Positions 25,953-37,900 of a DNA stretch of 64,000 nucleotides are shown one piece after another. The DNA is from Brachybacterium squillarum M-6-3. GTDB taxonomy: Bacteria > Actinomycetota > Actinomycetes > Actinomycetales > Dermabacteraceae. The DNA lies in the NCBI RefSeq assembly GCF_000225825.1, contig NZ_AGBX01000006.1, positions 248,001 through 312,000 on the forward strand, written 5' to 3'. The notes below the pieces were generated by a model. The model worked only from the letters and a program-made list of their open reading frames with translations, made no database searches and had not been told where the DNA came from. The translations under genes and the position numbers were made by a program. Within the stretch, counting starts at the first letter, position 1, and each line of letters opens with the position of its first letter.

Positions 25953-26929
25953 GCGGAATCGTCACCACGGGGGAGAAGCGGCTGGTCCTGGCCTCGGGCC
26001 GGGCGCACCCCGTGCTCGCCCAGCAGGTCTCGGAGGAGCTCGGAGTCGAGGTGCTCCCGATGGACGCCTGGGACTTCGCGAACGGCGAGATCTACGTGCG
26101 CTACGGCGAGTCCGTGCGCGGCTCCGACGCCTTCGTGCTGCAGTCCCACCCGGCTCCCATCAACACCTGGCTGATGGAGAACCTGATCATGATCGACGCG
26201 CTGAAGCGGGCCTCCGCCAAGCGCATCACCGCGATCGCCCCCAGCTTCCCCTACGCCCGGCAGGACAAGAAGCACCGCGGCCGCGAGCCGATCTCCGCCC
26301 GCCTGGTCGCGGACCTCTTCGAGACCGCCGGCGCCGACCGCATGATCTCCGTGGACCTCCACGCCCCCCAGGTGCAGGGCTACTTCAAGCAGCCCGTGGA
26401 CCACCTGATGGCGCTGCCGATCCTCGCCGACTACGTCTGGAAGCACTACGGCACCGAGGACATCGCCGTGGTCTCCCCGGACGCCGGCCGCATCCGCGTG
26501 GCCGAGCAGTGGGCCAAGAAGCTCGGCGGCGTGGGCCTGGCCTTCGTGCACAAATCCCGTGACCCCAAGCGGCCCAACCAGGCCGTCGCCAAGCGCGTGA
26601 TCGGCGACGTCTCCGGCAAGACCTGCATCCTGGTGGACGACATGATCGACACCGCCGGCACCATCGTGCAGGCCGTCGAGGCGCTCAAGGCCAACGGCGC
26701 TTCCTCCGTGGTGGTGGCGACCACCCACCCGATCCTCTCCGACCCCGCCTCGGACCGCCTGCGCGCCGCCGGGGTGCGCGAGGTGATCTGCACCAACACC
26801 CTGCCGATCCCCGAGGAGAAGCAGTTCGAGGGCCTCACCCAGCTCTCCATCGCACCGCTGCTGGCCCGCGCCATCCGCGCGGTCTTCGACGACGGCTCGG
26901 TGACCAGCCTCTTCGACGGCGAGGTCTGA
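25949..26929 (+). CDS. prs: Ribose-phosphate pyrophosphokinase (PRPP synthase)
   Basis: 326-aa enzyme making PRPP from ribose-5-phosphate and ATP for nucleotide, His and Trp synthesis. Characteristic blocks: DFANGEIYVRYGESVRG, PSFPYARQDKKHRGREPISA (catalytic flexible loop region), VDLHAPQVQGYF, and the PRPP loop VDDMIDTAGTIVQA. It ends before a strong terminator. Confidence 0.97.
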   Translation: MSGIVTTGEKRLVLASGRAHPVLAQQVSEELGVEVLPMDAWDFANGEIYVRYGESVRGSDAFVLQSHPAPINTWLMENLIMIDALKRASAKRITAIAPSFPYARQDKKHRGREPISARLVADLFETAGADRMISVDLHAPQVQGYFKQPVDHLMALPILADYVWKHYGTEDIAVVSPDAGRIRVAEQWAKKLGGVGLAFVHKSRDPKRPNQAVAKRVIGDVSGKTCILVDDMIDTAGTIVQAVEALKANGASSVVVATTHPILSDPASDRLRAAGVREVICTNTLPIPEEKQFEGLTQLSIAPLLARAIRAVFDDGSVTSLFDGEV

Positions 26930-26967
26930 CCCGCCCCGCCCGGCGCCGATCTGAACCCGGACAGCAC

Positions 26968-27000
26968 GGGACCCCGCGACCCTCGGGTCGCGGGGTTCCC
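26968..27000 (+). terminator. Intrinsic terminator after prs
   Basis: The stem GGGACCCCGCGACC pairs with GGTCGCGGGGTTCCC across a short CTC-type loop, with one mismatch/bulge near the base. The hairpin starts 39 bp after the prs stop. It also faces the convergent DoxX gene and could serve both. Confidence 0.75.
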
Positions 27001-27033
27001 TCGTCCGGGACGAGCGCGGCGGTTCGGATCGGC

Positions 27034-27585
27034 TCAGATCAGCCAGGGGGCCTTCGCGCCGACCGTGCGGCGCCAGGTCTTCCCGAGGCCCAGGTACTGT
27101 CCGGCGCCGACACCTGCCAGGGCCAGCATCAGCACACCCATGATCACGTGGTCGTCGATGATCGGGTTGGTGGTCATCGGGAAGGCGGCGAGGTACATCA
27201 GGCCGTACATCGCGGCGCCGGAGACGGCGGCGATGCGCATCCCGATGCCCAGCAGCAGGGCCACGCCGATGCCGAGCAGGCCCGCCATGAACAGGATGTC
27301 CACCAGCGGGTTCAGGCCCAGGAGGAACTCCCACAGCCCGGCGAAGGGGTTGCCGCCCTCGATCGAGCCGCCGAGGAAGCCGGTGGTGGGGGAGCCGCCG
27401 CGGATCCAGGCGTTCTCCGCCGGGGTGGCGTAGCCCAGCCCGAAGGTCTTGTCCAGGAACGCCCACAGGAAGTAGAAGCCCAGCAGGATCCGCACCAGGC
27501 CCAGCAGGGTCAGGCCCCAGCGGCGGGGTGCGGTGGTACCGGTGGTGCCGGTGGTGCTCTGCGCGGCGGTGGTATCGGTGGTCAT
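27034..27585 (-). CDS. DoxX-like membrane protein
   Basis: 183-aa protein with four predicted helices: LLGLVRILLGFYFLWAFLDK (about 27-46), an inner pair around LVDILFMAGLLGIGVALLLG, AAVSGAAMYGLMYLAAFPM, and VIMGVLMLALAGVGAGQYLG. The first 20 residues are Thr/Ala-rich. It fits the DoxX/quinol-oxidase-subunit family, which in actinobacteria often has an unknown redox role. A ribosome-binding site (AAAGG) precedes the ATG. Confidence 0.75.
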   Translation of the reverse strand: MTTDTTAAQSTTGTTGTTAPRRWGLTLLGLVRILLGFYFLWAFLDKTFGLGYATPAENAWIRGGSPTTGFLGGSIEGGNPFAGLWEFLLGLNPLVDILFMAGLLGIGVALLLGIGMRIAAVSGAAMYGLMYLAAFPMTTNPIIDDHVIMGVLMLALAGVGAGQYLGLGKTWRRTVGAKAPWLI

Positions 27586-27931
27586 TGGGGAGACCTTTCA
27601 TCGGGGCGGTCCCGGGGATGGCTGCGGGGTCTCCGCGAGGAGCCGGGAACCGCGAGGGGGATGTGCGTCCTGTCACCACCGTCCTGCTCCCCGCGACCCC
27701 CTCCTGACCGGGACCTTCGGCTCCATCAACGCAGGTCGGAGCCGGTTTTGTCCGACCCCGGGTCCCGTCGCCCGGCCGTCGGGGCGTGCTAGCATCGCGC
27801 AGTCACTTCGGCGAGGGGACGGATCCGTCCGTTCCGTGATCGACGCGGTGCGGTTCCCCGGGCGCTCCCGGGTGCCGTGGTCCTGCTCGACGCCGATGCC
27901 CGACCACCACCCGTCACCGAGGAGAACCCCC
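27586..27931 (+). other. Intergenic region upstream of rplY
   Basis: This 346-bp spacer separates the divergent DoxX and rplY genes. It has a fair -10 box, TAGCAT at 27790-27795, with a weak -35. The 136-nt leader that follows holds the 14-bp palindrome GGACGGATCCGTCC near 27817-27830 and a GC-rich hairpin (CCCGGGCGCTCCCGGG). No protein-coding potential was seen. Confidence 0.5.
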
Positions 27932-28564
27932 ATGGCCGAGAAGCTGAACGTCGAGCTGCGTGAGGAGTTCGGCAAGGGCGCCGCCCGCCGTATCCGCGCC
28001 GAGCACAAGATCCCCGCCGTCCTGTACGGCCACGGCGAGGACCCCGTGCACCTGATCCTGCCGGGCCACGAGACCGCCCTGGCGGCCCGCAACGCCAACG
28101 CCCTGCTCGAGCTCGAGCAGGCCGACGGCACCAGCAACCTGGCCCTGATCAAGGAGATCCAGCGCCACCCGCTGTCCCGTACCCTGACCCACCTGGACCT
28201 CATCATCGTGAAGCGCGGCGAGAAGGTCGAGGTCGACATCCCGATCTCCGTCAACGGCGAGCCGGTGGCCCCCGCCATCTCCGTGCTCGACCTGCAGACC
28301 CTCACCATCTCCGTGGACGCCCTCAAGGTCCCCGAGGTCATCGAGATCGACGTGGAGGGCACCGAGGAGGGCCACCAGGTCTTCGCCGGTGACGTCACCC
28401 TCCCCTCCGGCGTCGAGCTGGTCACCGATCCCGAGCTGCTCGTCGTCGCGATCCAGATCCCGCGCGTCGAGGAGGAGCCCGAGGACGAGGAGACCGAGGG
28501 CGAGGACGCCGAGTCCGCCGAGGAGGGCTCGGAGGAGTCCGAGGGCTCCGACGAGGAGGAGTGA
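27932..28564 (+). CDS. rplY: 50S ribosomal protein L25/general stress protein Ctc
   Basis: 210-aa long-form L25 (CTC/TL5). The N-terminal 5S rRNA-binding domain (about 1-90: AEKLNVELREEFGKGAARRI, PAVLYGHG, LIKEIQRHPLSRTLTHLDL) is followed by the TL5 C-terminal domain (VDIPISVNGEPVAP, PEVIEIDVEG) and an acidic Glu/Asp/Ser tail (about 180-210) typical of actinobacteria. GAGGAG lies 7 nt before the ATG. It is 179 bp upstream of pth, a widely conserved pairing. Confidence 0.95.
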   Translation: MAEKLNVELREEFGKGAARRIRAEHKIPAVLYGHGEDPVHLILPGHETALAARNANALLELEQADGTSNLALIKEIQRHPLSRTLTHLDLIIVKRGEKVEVDIPISVNGEPVAPAISVLDLQTLTISVDALKVPEVIEIDVEGTEEGHQVFAGDVTLPSGVELVTDPELLVVAIQIPRVEEEPEDEETEGEDAESAEEGSEESEGSDEEE

Positions 28565-28743
28565 CCTCCCGCTGAACCCCTGTGACGCGCGGGAGCGGCA
28601 CCGCCCGCGACCGATCCGTCACTCCCGCCTCCGGGGCGTCGCGCACCGCGCGGCGCCCCGGTAGGTTTCTCGGGGCCGTCCGCGAGGCCGGCCCGCCGCG
28701 CCGTCGTCGCCACACCGTCCCCCCGTTCGCCGAGGAGCAGCCC

Positions 28744-29358
28744 GTGACCAGCATCGATCGCACCCCCGGCACCCACCTGGTGGTGGGCCTCGGCAACCCC
28801 GGCCCGAAGTACGCCGCCACCCGGCACAACGTCGGCCAGATGGTGCTGGACCACATCGCCTCCGCCGCCGGCGCCCGCTTCTCCGCGGCCCGCCGCGCCC
28901 AGGCCGTCGTCGTCGAGGGCCGCCTCGGTCTGCCCGGCGCCGACGAGCGCGTGGTCCTCGCCGAGCCGACCACCTACATGAACACCTCCGGCGGTCCCGT
29001 GAAGGCCCTCGCCTCCTACTACGACATCCCTCCGGAGCGGATCGTCGTCGTGCACGACGAGGTCGACATCCCCTTCGACACGATCCGCGTCAAGCGCGGC
29101 GGCGGCGAGGGCGGCCACAACGGCCTGCGCGACATCACGAAGGCGCTCGGCACCAAGGACTACCTGCGGGTGCGGGTCGGCGTCGGCCGTCCCCCAGGCC
29201 AGCGCGACACCGCCGACCACGTGCTGGCCCCCTTCACCACCACCGAGCGCCGCTCCCTGGACCTGCTCGTCTCCGACGCCGCCGACGCGGTGGAGCAGCT
29301 GGTCCTCGAGGGCCTGCTCGCCGCCCAGCAGCGCTTTCACGCGAAGGACGCCCGATGA
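28744..29358 (+). CDS. pth: Peptidyl-tRNA hydrolase
   Basis: 204-aa enzyme that frees tRNA from peptidyl-t[20 protein letters not shown] contains the catalytic His; [20 protein letters not shown] (a Glu where E. coli has Asp), GGHNGLRDI and VGVGRPPG are present. The GTG at 28744 is preceded by GAGGAG at 6 nt and gives a start just before the first strand; an upstream open stretch (from 28582) lacks similarity. The stop overlaps mfd (ATGA). Confidence 0.96.
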   Translation: MTSIDRTPGTHLVVGLGNPGPKYAATRHNVGQMVLDHIASAAGARFSAARRAQAVVVEGRLGLPGADERVVLAEPTTYMNTSGGPVKALASYYDIPPERIVVVHDEVDIPFDTIRVKRGGGEGGHNGLRDITKALGTKDYLRVRVGVGRPPGQRDTADHVLAPFTTTERRSLDLLVSDAADAVEQLVLEGLLAAQQRFHAKDAR

Positions 29359-32300
29359 GCACCCCCTCCCAGACCCCTGCCGCCCCGCTCGCGCCGCTGC
29401 TCGAGCAGGTCTCCCGCACCTCCGACCTGGAGCGCATCCGCGCCCTGGTCGCCGAGGGCGCCGAGACCGGCGAGGGCGGCAGCATCGTCGCCGCGACCGG
29501 CCTGTTCCCCTTCGCGATGGCCGACCTGGCCCGCCGCGCCACCCCCGAGCAGCCACTGGTGGTCATCACCCCCACCACCCGCGCCGCCGAGGACGCCCGC
29601 GCCGCGCTCTCCGCGCTGGTCGGCACCGAGCACCTGGCCGAGCTGCCCGCCTGGGAGACCCTGCCCCACGAGCGGCTCTCCCCGCGTGCGGACACCGTCG
29701 CCCGCCGCCTGGCCACCCTGCGCCGCATCGCCCACCCCGAGTCCGAGCAGGGCGTGCACGTGCTGCTGATGCCCGTGCGCTCCCTGCTGCAGCCGATCGC
29801 CGCCGGCCTCGGCGACCTGGTGCCCGTGCGCGCCGCCGTCGGCGACACCTACCCGCTGGAGGACCTCGAGCGGGACCTCGTCGACGCGGCCTACGCCCGC
29901 GTGGACATGGTCGAGCGGCGCGGCGAGTTCGCCGTCCGCGGCGGCATCCTCGACGTCTTCCCGCCCACCGAGCCGCACCCGCTGCGCGTGGACCTCTTCG
30001 GCGACGAGATCGACGACGTGCGCTACTTCTCCGTCGCCGACCAGCGCTCCCTCGACCCGGCCCCGCACGGCCTGGACGCCCCGCCCTGCCGCGAGATCCT
30101 GCTGACCGAGGACGTGCGCCGCCGCGCCGGGGAGATGGCCGAGCAGCTGCCCGGTGTCGACGAGATGCTGCGCCGCATCGCCGCCGGCATCGCCGTGGAC
30201 GGCATGGAGTCCCTCTCCCCGGTGCTGGTGGAGCGCATGGAGCAGGTCGCCGACGTGCTCCCCTCCGGCACCCGCTTCCTGCTGTTGGACCCCGAGCGGG
30301 TGCGGGCCCGCGCCGAGGAGCTGGTGGCCACCACCGACGAGTTCCTCGCCGCGGCCTGGTCCTCCGCCGCCGCCGGCGGGGGCCTGCCCATCGACGTCGG
30401 CGCCGCCAGCTTCGTGCCACTGGACGAGGCCAAGGGCCACGCCCGCGAGGGCGGCCGCCCCTGGTTCACCCTGGCCGCCTTCGGCCTGGACGCCGACGTG
30501 GACCTGAGCACCTCCGCCCGCACCCACCCCGGCTACTCCGGTCGCCCCGCCGAGGCCGCCCGCGACCTCGAGCAGCGCCGCCGTGACGGCTGGTCCGTGG
30601 TGGCCACCATGACCGGCTCCGGCAGCGCCCGCCACGCCGCCGAGAACCTGAGCGCCGAGGGCCTGCCCGCCGTCTTCGCCGCCCAGCTCGAGGGGCCCGT
30701 CGAGCCGGGGGAGGCCGTCGTCACCGTCGGCCCCTTCCCCGAGGGCCTCATCGACGAGGAGGCCAAGCTGGTGCTGGTCTCCGAGCGGGACCTCACCGGC
30801 AAGTCCGGCGCCCGCCGCGGCGAGGAGCGCAAGATGCCCTCCCGCCGCCGCAATGTCGTGGACCCGCTGCAGCTCAGCCCCGGCGACCACGTCGTCCACG
30901 CCCACCACGGCGTCGGCCGTTTCGTGGAGATGACCAGTCGCACCGTCGGCACCGGCGCCAAGGCCACCACCCGCGAGTACCTCGTCATCGAGTACGCCGC
31001 CTCCAAGCGCGGCCAGCCCGGCGACCGCCTCTACGTGCCCTCCGACCAGCTCGACCAGGTCACCAAGTACGTCGGCGGCGAGGAGCCCGCCGTGAACCGG
31101 ATGGGTGGGGCGGACTGGGCCAAGACCAAGTCCCGCGCCCGCAAGGCGATCCGCGAGATCGCCGACGAGCTGGTGCGGCTGTACTCCGCCCGGCAGTCCG
31201 CCCCCGGCCACGCCTTCGGCCCCGACACCCCCTGGCAGCGGGAGCTCGAGGACGCCTTCGAGTTCGTCGAGACCCCCGACCAGCTCTCCACCCTGGACGA
31301 CGTCAAGGCCGACATGGAGAAAACCGTCCCGATGGACCGGCTGATCCTCGGCGACGTCGGCTACGGCAAGACCGAGGTCGCCGTGCGCGCCGCCTTCAAG
31401 GCCGTGCAGGACGGCAAGCAGGTGGCGGTGCTCGCCCCCACGACGCTGCTGGCCCAGCAGCACCTGGACACCTTCACCGAGCGCTACACCGGCTTCCCCG
31501 TCACCGTGCGGGGCCTGTCGCGCTTCCAGCCCGCCGCGGACTCCGAGCGCACCGTCGAGGGGCTGCGCACCGGCGAGGTCGACGTCGTCATCGGCACCCA
31601 TCGCCTCCTCACCGGGCAGGTGCGCTTCAAGGACCTGGGCCTGCTGATCGTCGACGAGGAGCAGCGCTTCGGCGTCGAGCACAAGGAGACCCTCAAGGCC
31701 CTGCGCACCGACGTGGACGTGCTGGCCATGTCCGCCACGCCGATCCCGCGCACCCTGGAGATGGCCGTCACCGGCATCCGCGAGATGTCGATCCTGGCCA
31801 CCCCTCCGGAGGAGCGCCACCCCGTGCTCACGTACGTCGGCGCCCAGGAGGACAAGCAGGTCACGGCCGCCATCCGCCGCGAGCTGCTGCGCGAGGGCCA
31901 GGTGTTCTACATCCACAACCGGGTGGAGGACATCGACCGGGTCGCCGCGCACCTGCGGGAGCTGGTGCCCGACGCGCGCGTGGCCGTCGCCCACGGCAAG
32001 ATGAACGAGGCCCAGCTGGAGCGGGTCATCGTGGACTTCTGGGAGCGGGAGTTCGACGTGCTGGTGTGCACCACCATCGTCGAGACCGGCCTGGACATCG
32101 CCAACGCCAACACCCTCATCGTGGAGAACGCCGACAAGTTCGGCCTCTCCCAGCTGCACCAGCTGCGCGGCCGGGTGGGCCGTTCCAGCGAGCGCGCCTA
32201 CGCCTACTTCCTGTACAACGCCACGAAGCCGCTCACCGAGACCGCGCACGACCGGCTCACCACCCTGGCCACCAACACGGACCTGGGCGCCGGCATGCAG

Positions 32301-32930
32301 GTGGCGATGAAGGACCTGGAGATCCGTGGCGCCGGCAACCTGCTGGGCGGCGAGCAGTCCGGCCACATCGCCGGGGTGGGCTTCGACCTGTACGTGCGGA
32401 TGGTGGGGGAGGCCGTGGCGGCCTTCCGCGGCGAGTCCACCGCGCCCGAGAAGGAGATCCGGGTGGAGCTGCCGGTGGACGCCCACCTGCCCCACGACTA
32501 CATCGGCTCCGAGCGGCTGCGGCTGGAGGCCTACTCCAAGCTCTCGGCGGTGCGCAGCGAGGACGAGATCGCGCAGATCCGCGCCGAGCTCACCGATCGC
32601 TACGGCGAGCCTCCCGCTCCGGTGCAGCTGCTGCTGGACGTGGCCGCCTTCCGTATCGCCGCCCGTGCCGCCGGGATCGACGAGATCCAGGCGCAGGGCA
32701 AGATGATCCGCTTCGCCCACCTGGAGCCGGCCGACTCGGTGGCCATGCGGATGAAGCGCCTGTACCCGGGCACGATGCTGAAGCCGGCGCTGCGCCAGGT
32801 GCTGGTGCCGCGGCCCACCACCTCCCGCTTCGGCGGCACCGAGCTGCGCGACCAGGAGCTGCTGGCCTGGGCCCGTGAGGTGATCGGGGTCCTCGTGCCC
32901 GCCTCCGCGCCGGTAGCCTCCCAGGCGTGA
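29355..32930 (+). CDS. mfd: Transcription-repair coupling factor
   Basis: 1191-aa SF2 translocase that removes stalled RNA polymerase and recruits UvrA. The UvrB-like N-terminal part carries [16 protein letters not shown] and [17 protein letters not shown]. The RNA polymerase-interacting (CarD-like) domain starts near [20 protein letters not shown]. The motor has [11 protein letters not shown] (Walker A), [13 protein letters not shown] (DEEQ box), [12 protein letters not shown] and [19 protein letters not shown]. The C-terminal TRCF domain is present, giving a normal full length. Overlaps pth (ATGA) and mazG (GTGA). Confidence 0.97.
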   Translation: MSTPSQTPAAPLAPLLEQVSRTSDLERIRALVAEGAETGEGGSIVAATGLFPFAMADLARRATPEQPLVVITPTTRAAEDARAALSALVGTEHLAELPAWETLPHERLSPRADTVARRLATLRRIAHPESEQGVHVLLMPVRSLLQPIAAGLGDLVPVRAAVGDTYPLEDLERDLVDAAYARVDMVERRGEFAVRGGILDVFPPTEPHPLRVDLFGDEIDDVRYFSVADQRSLDPAPHGLDAPPCREILLTEDVRRRAGEMAEQLPGVDEMLRRIAAGIAVDGMESLSPVLVERMEQVADVLPSGTRFLLLDPERVRARAEELVATTDEFLAAAWSSAAAGGGLPIDVGAASFVPLDEAKGHAREGGRPWFTLAAFGLDADVDLSTSARTHPGYSGRPAEAARDLEQRRRDGWSVVATMTGSGSARHAAENLSAEGLPAVFAAQLEGPVEPGEAVVTVGPFPEGLIDEEAKLVLVSERDLTGKSGARRGEERKMPSRRRNVVDPLQLSPGDHVVHAHHGVGRFVEMTSRTVGTGAKATTREYLVIEYAASKRGQPGDRLYVPSDQLDQVTKYVGGEEPAVNRMGGADWAKTKSRARKAIREIADELVRLYSARQSAPGHAFGPDTPWQRELEDAFEFVETPDQLSTLDDVKADMEKTVPMDRLILGDVGYGKTEVAVRAAFKAVQDGKQVAVLAPTTLLAQQHLDTFTERYTGFPVTVRGLSRFQPAADSERTVEGLRTGEVDVVIGTHRLLTGQVRFKDLGLLIVDEEQRFGVEHKETLKALRTDVDVLAMSATPIPRTLEMAVTGIREMSILATPPEERHPVLTYVGAQEDKQVTAAIRRELLREGQVFYIHNRVEDIDRVAAHLRELVPDARVAVAHGKMNEAQLERVIVDFWEREFDVLVCTTIVETGLDIANANTLIVENADKFGLSQLHQLRGRVGRSSERAYAYFLYNATKPLTETAHDRLTTLATNTDLGAGMQVAMKDLEIRGAGNLLGGEQSGHIAGVGFDLYVRMVGEAVAAFRGESTAPEKEIRVELPVDAHLPHDYIGSERLRLEAYSKLSAVRSEDEIAQIRAELTDRYGEPPAPVQLLLDVAAFRIAARAAGIDEIQAQGKMIRFAHLEPADSVAMRMKRLYPGTMLKPALRQVLVPRPTTSRFGGTELRDQELLAWAREVIGVLVPASAPVASQA

Positions 32931-33664
32931 GCGAGCCCGCAGCCGACCCCCGCCCCGATGCCGCCCCGCCTCGTGGGCAGGAGCTGCTGCGCGCGGTCGC
33001 GGTGATGGAGGCGCTGCGGGCGCCGGACGGGGACGCCTGGACCCACACCCAGACCCACGCGTCCCTGGCCCGCTACCTGCTGGAGGAGACCCACGAGGTG
33101 CTCGAGGTGATCGAGGACCCCGCCGCCCACGGCCCCGGCGCGCTCGCCGACGAATTGGGCGACCTGCTGTTCCAGATCCTCTTCCATGCCCGCCTCGGCG
33201 AGGAGGAGGACCCGGCCTGGGACGTGGACACGGTCGCCCGCTCCTTCGTGGCGAAGATGGAGCGTCGCAACCCCCACGTCTTCGGGCCCGAGCGGGACGC
33301 CGCGCTCGCCGACCCCGGCGACGTGGAGGAGATCATCGCCCAGTGGCACGCCGTGAAGGCCGCGGAGAAGGCGGAGACGGCGGCGGCTGCCGCAGCAGAG
33401 CAGGATCCCTCCGATCCCTGGTCCGCGGGCATCCCGGCCCGGCTGCCCGCTCTGCAGCGCGCCGCGAAGATGGTCCATCGCGCCCGCTCCGCCGGTCAGC
33501 TCGACCAGCTCCTCGCCGCCGCCGACCGTGCTGCCGCTCCCGACCCGGACGAACTGGGACGGGCGCTGCTGGACCTCGTGGTCGCGGCCGAGGCGCAGGA
33601 CGTGGACCCCGAGTCCGCCCTGCGCTCCCTCCTCACCCGCCTCGGCCCCCTCGCCCCGCGCTGA
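32927..33664 (+). CDS. mazG: MazG-family nucleoside triphosphate pyrophosphohydrolase
   Basis: 245-aa enzyme hydrolysing non-canonical or excess NTPs to NMP and PPi. A first MazG domain has WTHTQTHASLARYLLEETHE (the EExxE metal motif) and DELGDLLFQILFHA (ExxD). KMERRNPHVFG is characteristic. The C-terminal part holds a weaker second half rich in Ala. The GTG start overlaps the mfd stop, so it is translationally coupled. The stop codon lies inside the left arm of a long inverted repeat. Confidence 0.92.
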   Translation: MSEPAADPRPDAAPPRGQELLRAVAVMEALRAPDGDAWTHTQTHASLARYLLEETHEVLEVIEDPAAHGPGALADELGDLLFQILFHARLGEEEDPAWDVDTVARSFVAKMERRNPHVFGPERDAALADPGDVEEIIAQWHAVKAAEKAETAAAAAAEQDPSDPWSAGIPARLPALQRAAKMVHRARSAGQLDQLLAAADRAAAPDPDELGRALLDLVVAAEAQDVDPESALRSLLTRLGPLAPR

Positions 33665-33734
33665 GACCTGGCGTCAGGTGCACCACCATCGCCATATACG
33701 CGACGAGGGTGCACCTGACGCCAGGTCTCAGCGC
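33658..33734. repeat. 27-bp perfect inverted repeat at the mazG stop
   Basis: Positions 33658-33684 and 33708-33734 are perfect reverse complements (27 bp) around a 23-nt spacer with an ATATA core. The arm contains an internal ACCTGGCGTCAGGT mini-palindrome and the palindrome GGTGCACC. The mazG TGA lies in the left arm. Much longer than usual terminators here; it could be a strong terminator or a REP/MITE-like element. Confidence 0.9.
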
Positions 33735-33937
33735 CGAGCCCGCTGCCCACAGCTCGGCCCACCCGCGATCGGCCCACCGCCTCCGGCCCAGACGCCCGCG
33801 GCCCAGCCCCGCTACCCCGCGCCCACCTCTCTGCCCCCGAGCCCACCGCTCCCGCGCCCCACACACCTGGCCCCCGCGGTGGCTGGGGCCCACCACGTCT
33901 GTGTCGGATAGCGCCCCTCCATCCAGCATGGGCGTGA

Positions 33938-35605
<1,668 letters not shown>

Positions 35606-35622
35606 GGCGGTAGCCTTCGGGC

Positions 35623-36342
35623 ATGACCTCCAAGCGACCGGGCGCCCCGCGATCAGCGAGGCGCCCGGTTGCTGCGTCCGGGGGCCGACGCCCCGCGGCG
35701 CGACCCACCGCCCGCGGCACCTCCAGCCGCTCCAGCGGCCCCTCCTCGCGTGGGAGCTCCTCGCGCTCCGGGGCCTCCTCGCGCGGCCCCGCCGCGGCCG
35801 CCCGGCCCCGCAGCGCCGGCGCCCGGCAGCCCGGCTCCGACGGCCCGGGGATCACCCTCACCCGCCGCACCCTGGTGCTGGTCTCCCTGGTCGTGGTGGC
35901 GCTCGCCGCCCTGGTCCCGACCGTGAACTCCTACGTCGCCCAGCGCCAGCAGCTCGCCGCGCTGCGCGAGGAGGTCGCCCAGCAGGAGGCCGACGTCGAG
36001 GCCCTGCAGGAGCAGGTGGACCGCTGGGAGGACCCGGCCTTCGTGGCCGCCCAGGCCCGTGAGCGCCTGCTGTTCGCGATGCCGGGGGAGACCCAGTACC
36101 GCCTCACCGACACCTCCGGCCAGGAGGTGCCCCTCACCGAGGAGCAGCAGGCCGCGGAGGCCGCCGCCGAGGGCGAGTGGTTCGCGACCCTGTGGTCGAG
36201 CGTGGAGGCCTCCAGCCAGCTCACCGCCGAGGACATCCCGGACGAGACCGGTGCCGACTCCCCGGAGGACGAGGGCGAGGAGGACCCGGTCGAGGAGATC
36301 ACCACCGACGCCCCCGAGACCGACGAGGACACCGCCGAGTGA
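35623..36342 (+). CDS. FtsB/DivIC-type septum formation initiator protein
   Basis: 239-aa bitopic membrane protein. A long Ser/Arg/Pro-rich cytoplasmic N-terminus (about 1-82) precedes one helix (LVLVSLVVVALAALVPTVNS, about 84-103). A leucine-zipper coiled coil follows (QQLAALREEVAQQEADVEAL) and then the FtsB-like DPAFVAAQARERLLFAMPGE. The C-terminus is an acidic low-complexity tail. By synteny after eno it is the FtsB/DivIC homologue linking FtsQ/FtsL in division. Its stop overlaps the DUF501 start (GTGA). Confidence 0.9.
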   Translation: MTSKRPGAPRSARRPVAASGGRRPAARPTARGTSSRSSGPSSRGSSSRSGASSRGPAAAARPRSAGARQPGSDGPGITLTRRTLVLVSLVVVALAALVPTVNSYVAQRQQLAALREEVAQQEADVEALQEQVDRWEDPAFVAAQARERLLFAMPGETQYRLTDTSGQEVPLTEEQQAAEAAAEGEWFATLWSSVEASSQLTAEDIPDETGADSPEDEGEEDPVEEITTDAPETDEDTAE

Positions 36343-36938
36343 CCACCACCCCCGCCGCCGACGACCCTCGGACCGCCGGCGCCCCCGGATCCCCCCTGCC
36401 TCCGCTGCCCTTCGAGAGCCCCGCGACGGCGGAGGACCTCGCTGTGATGCGCGAGCAGCTCGGCCGCGACATGCGCGGCGTCGTCTCCATCGCCCGGCGC
36501 TGCGGCTGCGGCCGCCCGGCCGTGGTGCGCACCCGGCCCCGCCTCGAGGACGGCACCCCCTTCCCGACCTCGCTGTACCTGACGCTGCCCTGGCTGACGC
36601 TGGACATCTCCCGCATCGAGGCCACCGGCACGATGGCCGAGCTGACCGCGCGCCTGGACGATGACGAGGAACTGGCCGCCGCCTACCGGAGCGCCCACGA
36701 GCGCTACATCGCCCGCCGCGAGGAGCTCGGCACCGCCGCCGAGGTGGACCACGTCAGCGCCGGCGGCATGCCCAGCCGCGTGAAGTGCCTGCACGCCCTC
36801 GCCGGCCAGGCCCTCGCCGAGGGCCCCGGCATCAACCCCGTGGCCGATGAGGTGCTGGCCACCATCCCGGGCGCCGCCCCGGAGCTGGTGTGCCGCTGCG
36901 CCGAGGACGCCACCGACACCGTGGGGGAGACCCGATGA
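36339..36938 (+). CDS. DUF501 domain-containing protein
   Basis: 199-aa protein of the DUF501 family, typical between ftsB-like and ppx genes in actinobacteria. A Pro-rich leader (1-30) precedes DLAVMREQLGRDMRGVVSIA and CGCGRPAVVRTRPRLEDGTP, then FPTSLYLTLPWL, and a Cys-ending tail (GGMPSRVKCLHALAGQALA, VCRCAED). The several conserved Cys suggest a metal or redox site. Function unknown. GTG start overlapping the previous stop. Confidence 0.88.
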   Translation: MTTTPAADDPRTAGAPGSPLPPLPFESPATAEDLAVMREQLGRDMRGVVSIARRCGCGRPAVVRTRPRLEDGTPFPTSLYLTLPWLTLDISRIEATGTMAELTARLDDDEELAAAYRSAHERYIARREELGTAAEVDHVSAGGMPSRVKCLHALAGQALAEGPGINPVADEVLATIPGAAPELVCRCAEDATDTVGETR

Positions 36939-37900
36939 GCCCGACCGTCGCCGCCATCGACTGCGGCACCAACTCCATCCGTCTGCTCATCGCCCGTCGC
37001 GACCCGGACACCGGGGCGATGGTGGACCTCGAGCGGGAGCTGGAGATGGTGCGGCTGGGCTACGGCGTGGACCGCACCGGCCGCTTCGACCCCGCCGCCA
37101 TCGAGCGCACCCTCGACGCGGCCCGCCGCTACGCCGAGCTCATCGCGCGGCACGGCGTCACCGAGCTGCGCTTCGCGGCCACCTCCGCCACCCGCGATGC
37201 CGCCAACCGCGACGAGTTCATCGCGGGCATCCAGCAGATCCTCGGCGTCACCCCCGAGGTGATCAGCGGGGAGGAGGAGGCGGCGCTGTCCTTCCGCGGC
37301 GCCGTGAGCACCCTGGACGGGCTCCCTGCCGGTCCGCGCCTGGTGGCCGACATCGGAGGCGGCTCCACCGAGCTCGTGATCGGCACCGAGGAGCCCACCG
37401 CCCGCATCAGCATGGACATCGGCTCCGTGCGGCTGACCGAGCGCCATCTGCACTCCGACCCGCCCACCGCGGAGGAGATCGCGGAGGCGACCGCCGACAT
37501 CGACGCGATGCTGGAGGAGGCCTTCGCGCGGCTGCCGATCCCCGAGGCGGAGGCGATGATCGGCGTGGCCGGCACCGTGACCACCGTCACCGCCGTCGCG
37601 GAGGGTCTGACCGCCTACCGCCCGGACGTGACCCACGGCGCGGACCTCTCCCTCGCGCACGCCATCGGCACCTGCGAGCGTCTGCTGGCGATGAGCCGCG
37701 AGGAGCGCGCGGCGCTGGGCATCATCCATCCCGGCCGCATCGACGTGATCGGCGCGGGAGCCCTGATCTGGGCAACCATCCTGCGTCGGGTGGGGGAGGC
37801 CGCCGGGATCGACCGCGCCCGCACCAGCGAGCACGACATCCTCGACGGCCTCGCCCTGGACGTGCTGGACCGCGCCGAGGCCCGCGCAGACCGGGACTGA
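36935..37900 (+). CDS. ppx: Ppx/GppA family exopolyphosphatase
   Basis: 321-aa phosphatase of the actin-like ATPase superfamily. AIDCGTNSIRLLI (phosphate 1 motif), ADIGGGSTELVIG (phosphate 2) and VAGTVTTVTAVAEGL are present, with GSVRLTERHL between. It should hydrolyse polyphosphate or the (p)ppGpp pentaphosphate. Only the short N-terminal catalytic form is present, as in many actinobacteria. ATGA overlap with DUF501. Confidence 0.93.
   Translation: MSPTVAAIDCGTNSIRLLIARRDPDTGAMVDLERELEMVRLGYGVDRTGRFDPAAIERTLDAARRYAELIARHGVTELRFAATSATRDAANRDEFIAGIQQILGVTPEVISGEEEAALSFRGAVSTLDGLPAGPRLVADIGGGSTELVIGTEEPTARISMDIGSVRLTERHLHSDPPTAEEIAEATADIDAMLEEAFARLPIPEAEAMIGVAGTVTTVTAVAEGLTAYRPDVTHGADLSLAHAIGTCERLLAMSREERAALGIIHPGRIDVIGAGALIWATILRRVGEAAGIDRARTSEHDILDGLALDVLDRAEARADRD

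Noticed and set aside
29337..32720. A 1127-codon open frame opposite mfd
   Set aside because: Antisense artefact of high GC. Mfd on the other strand has all helicase motifs.
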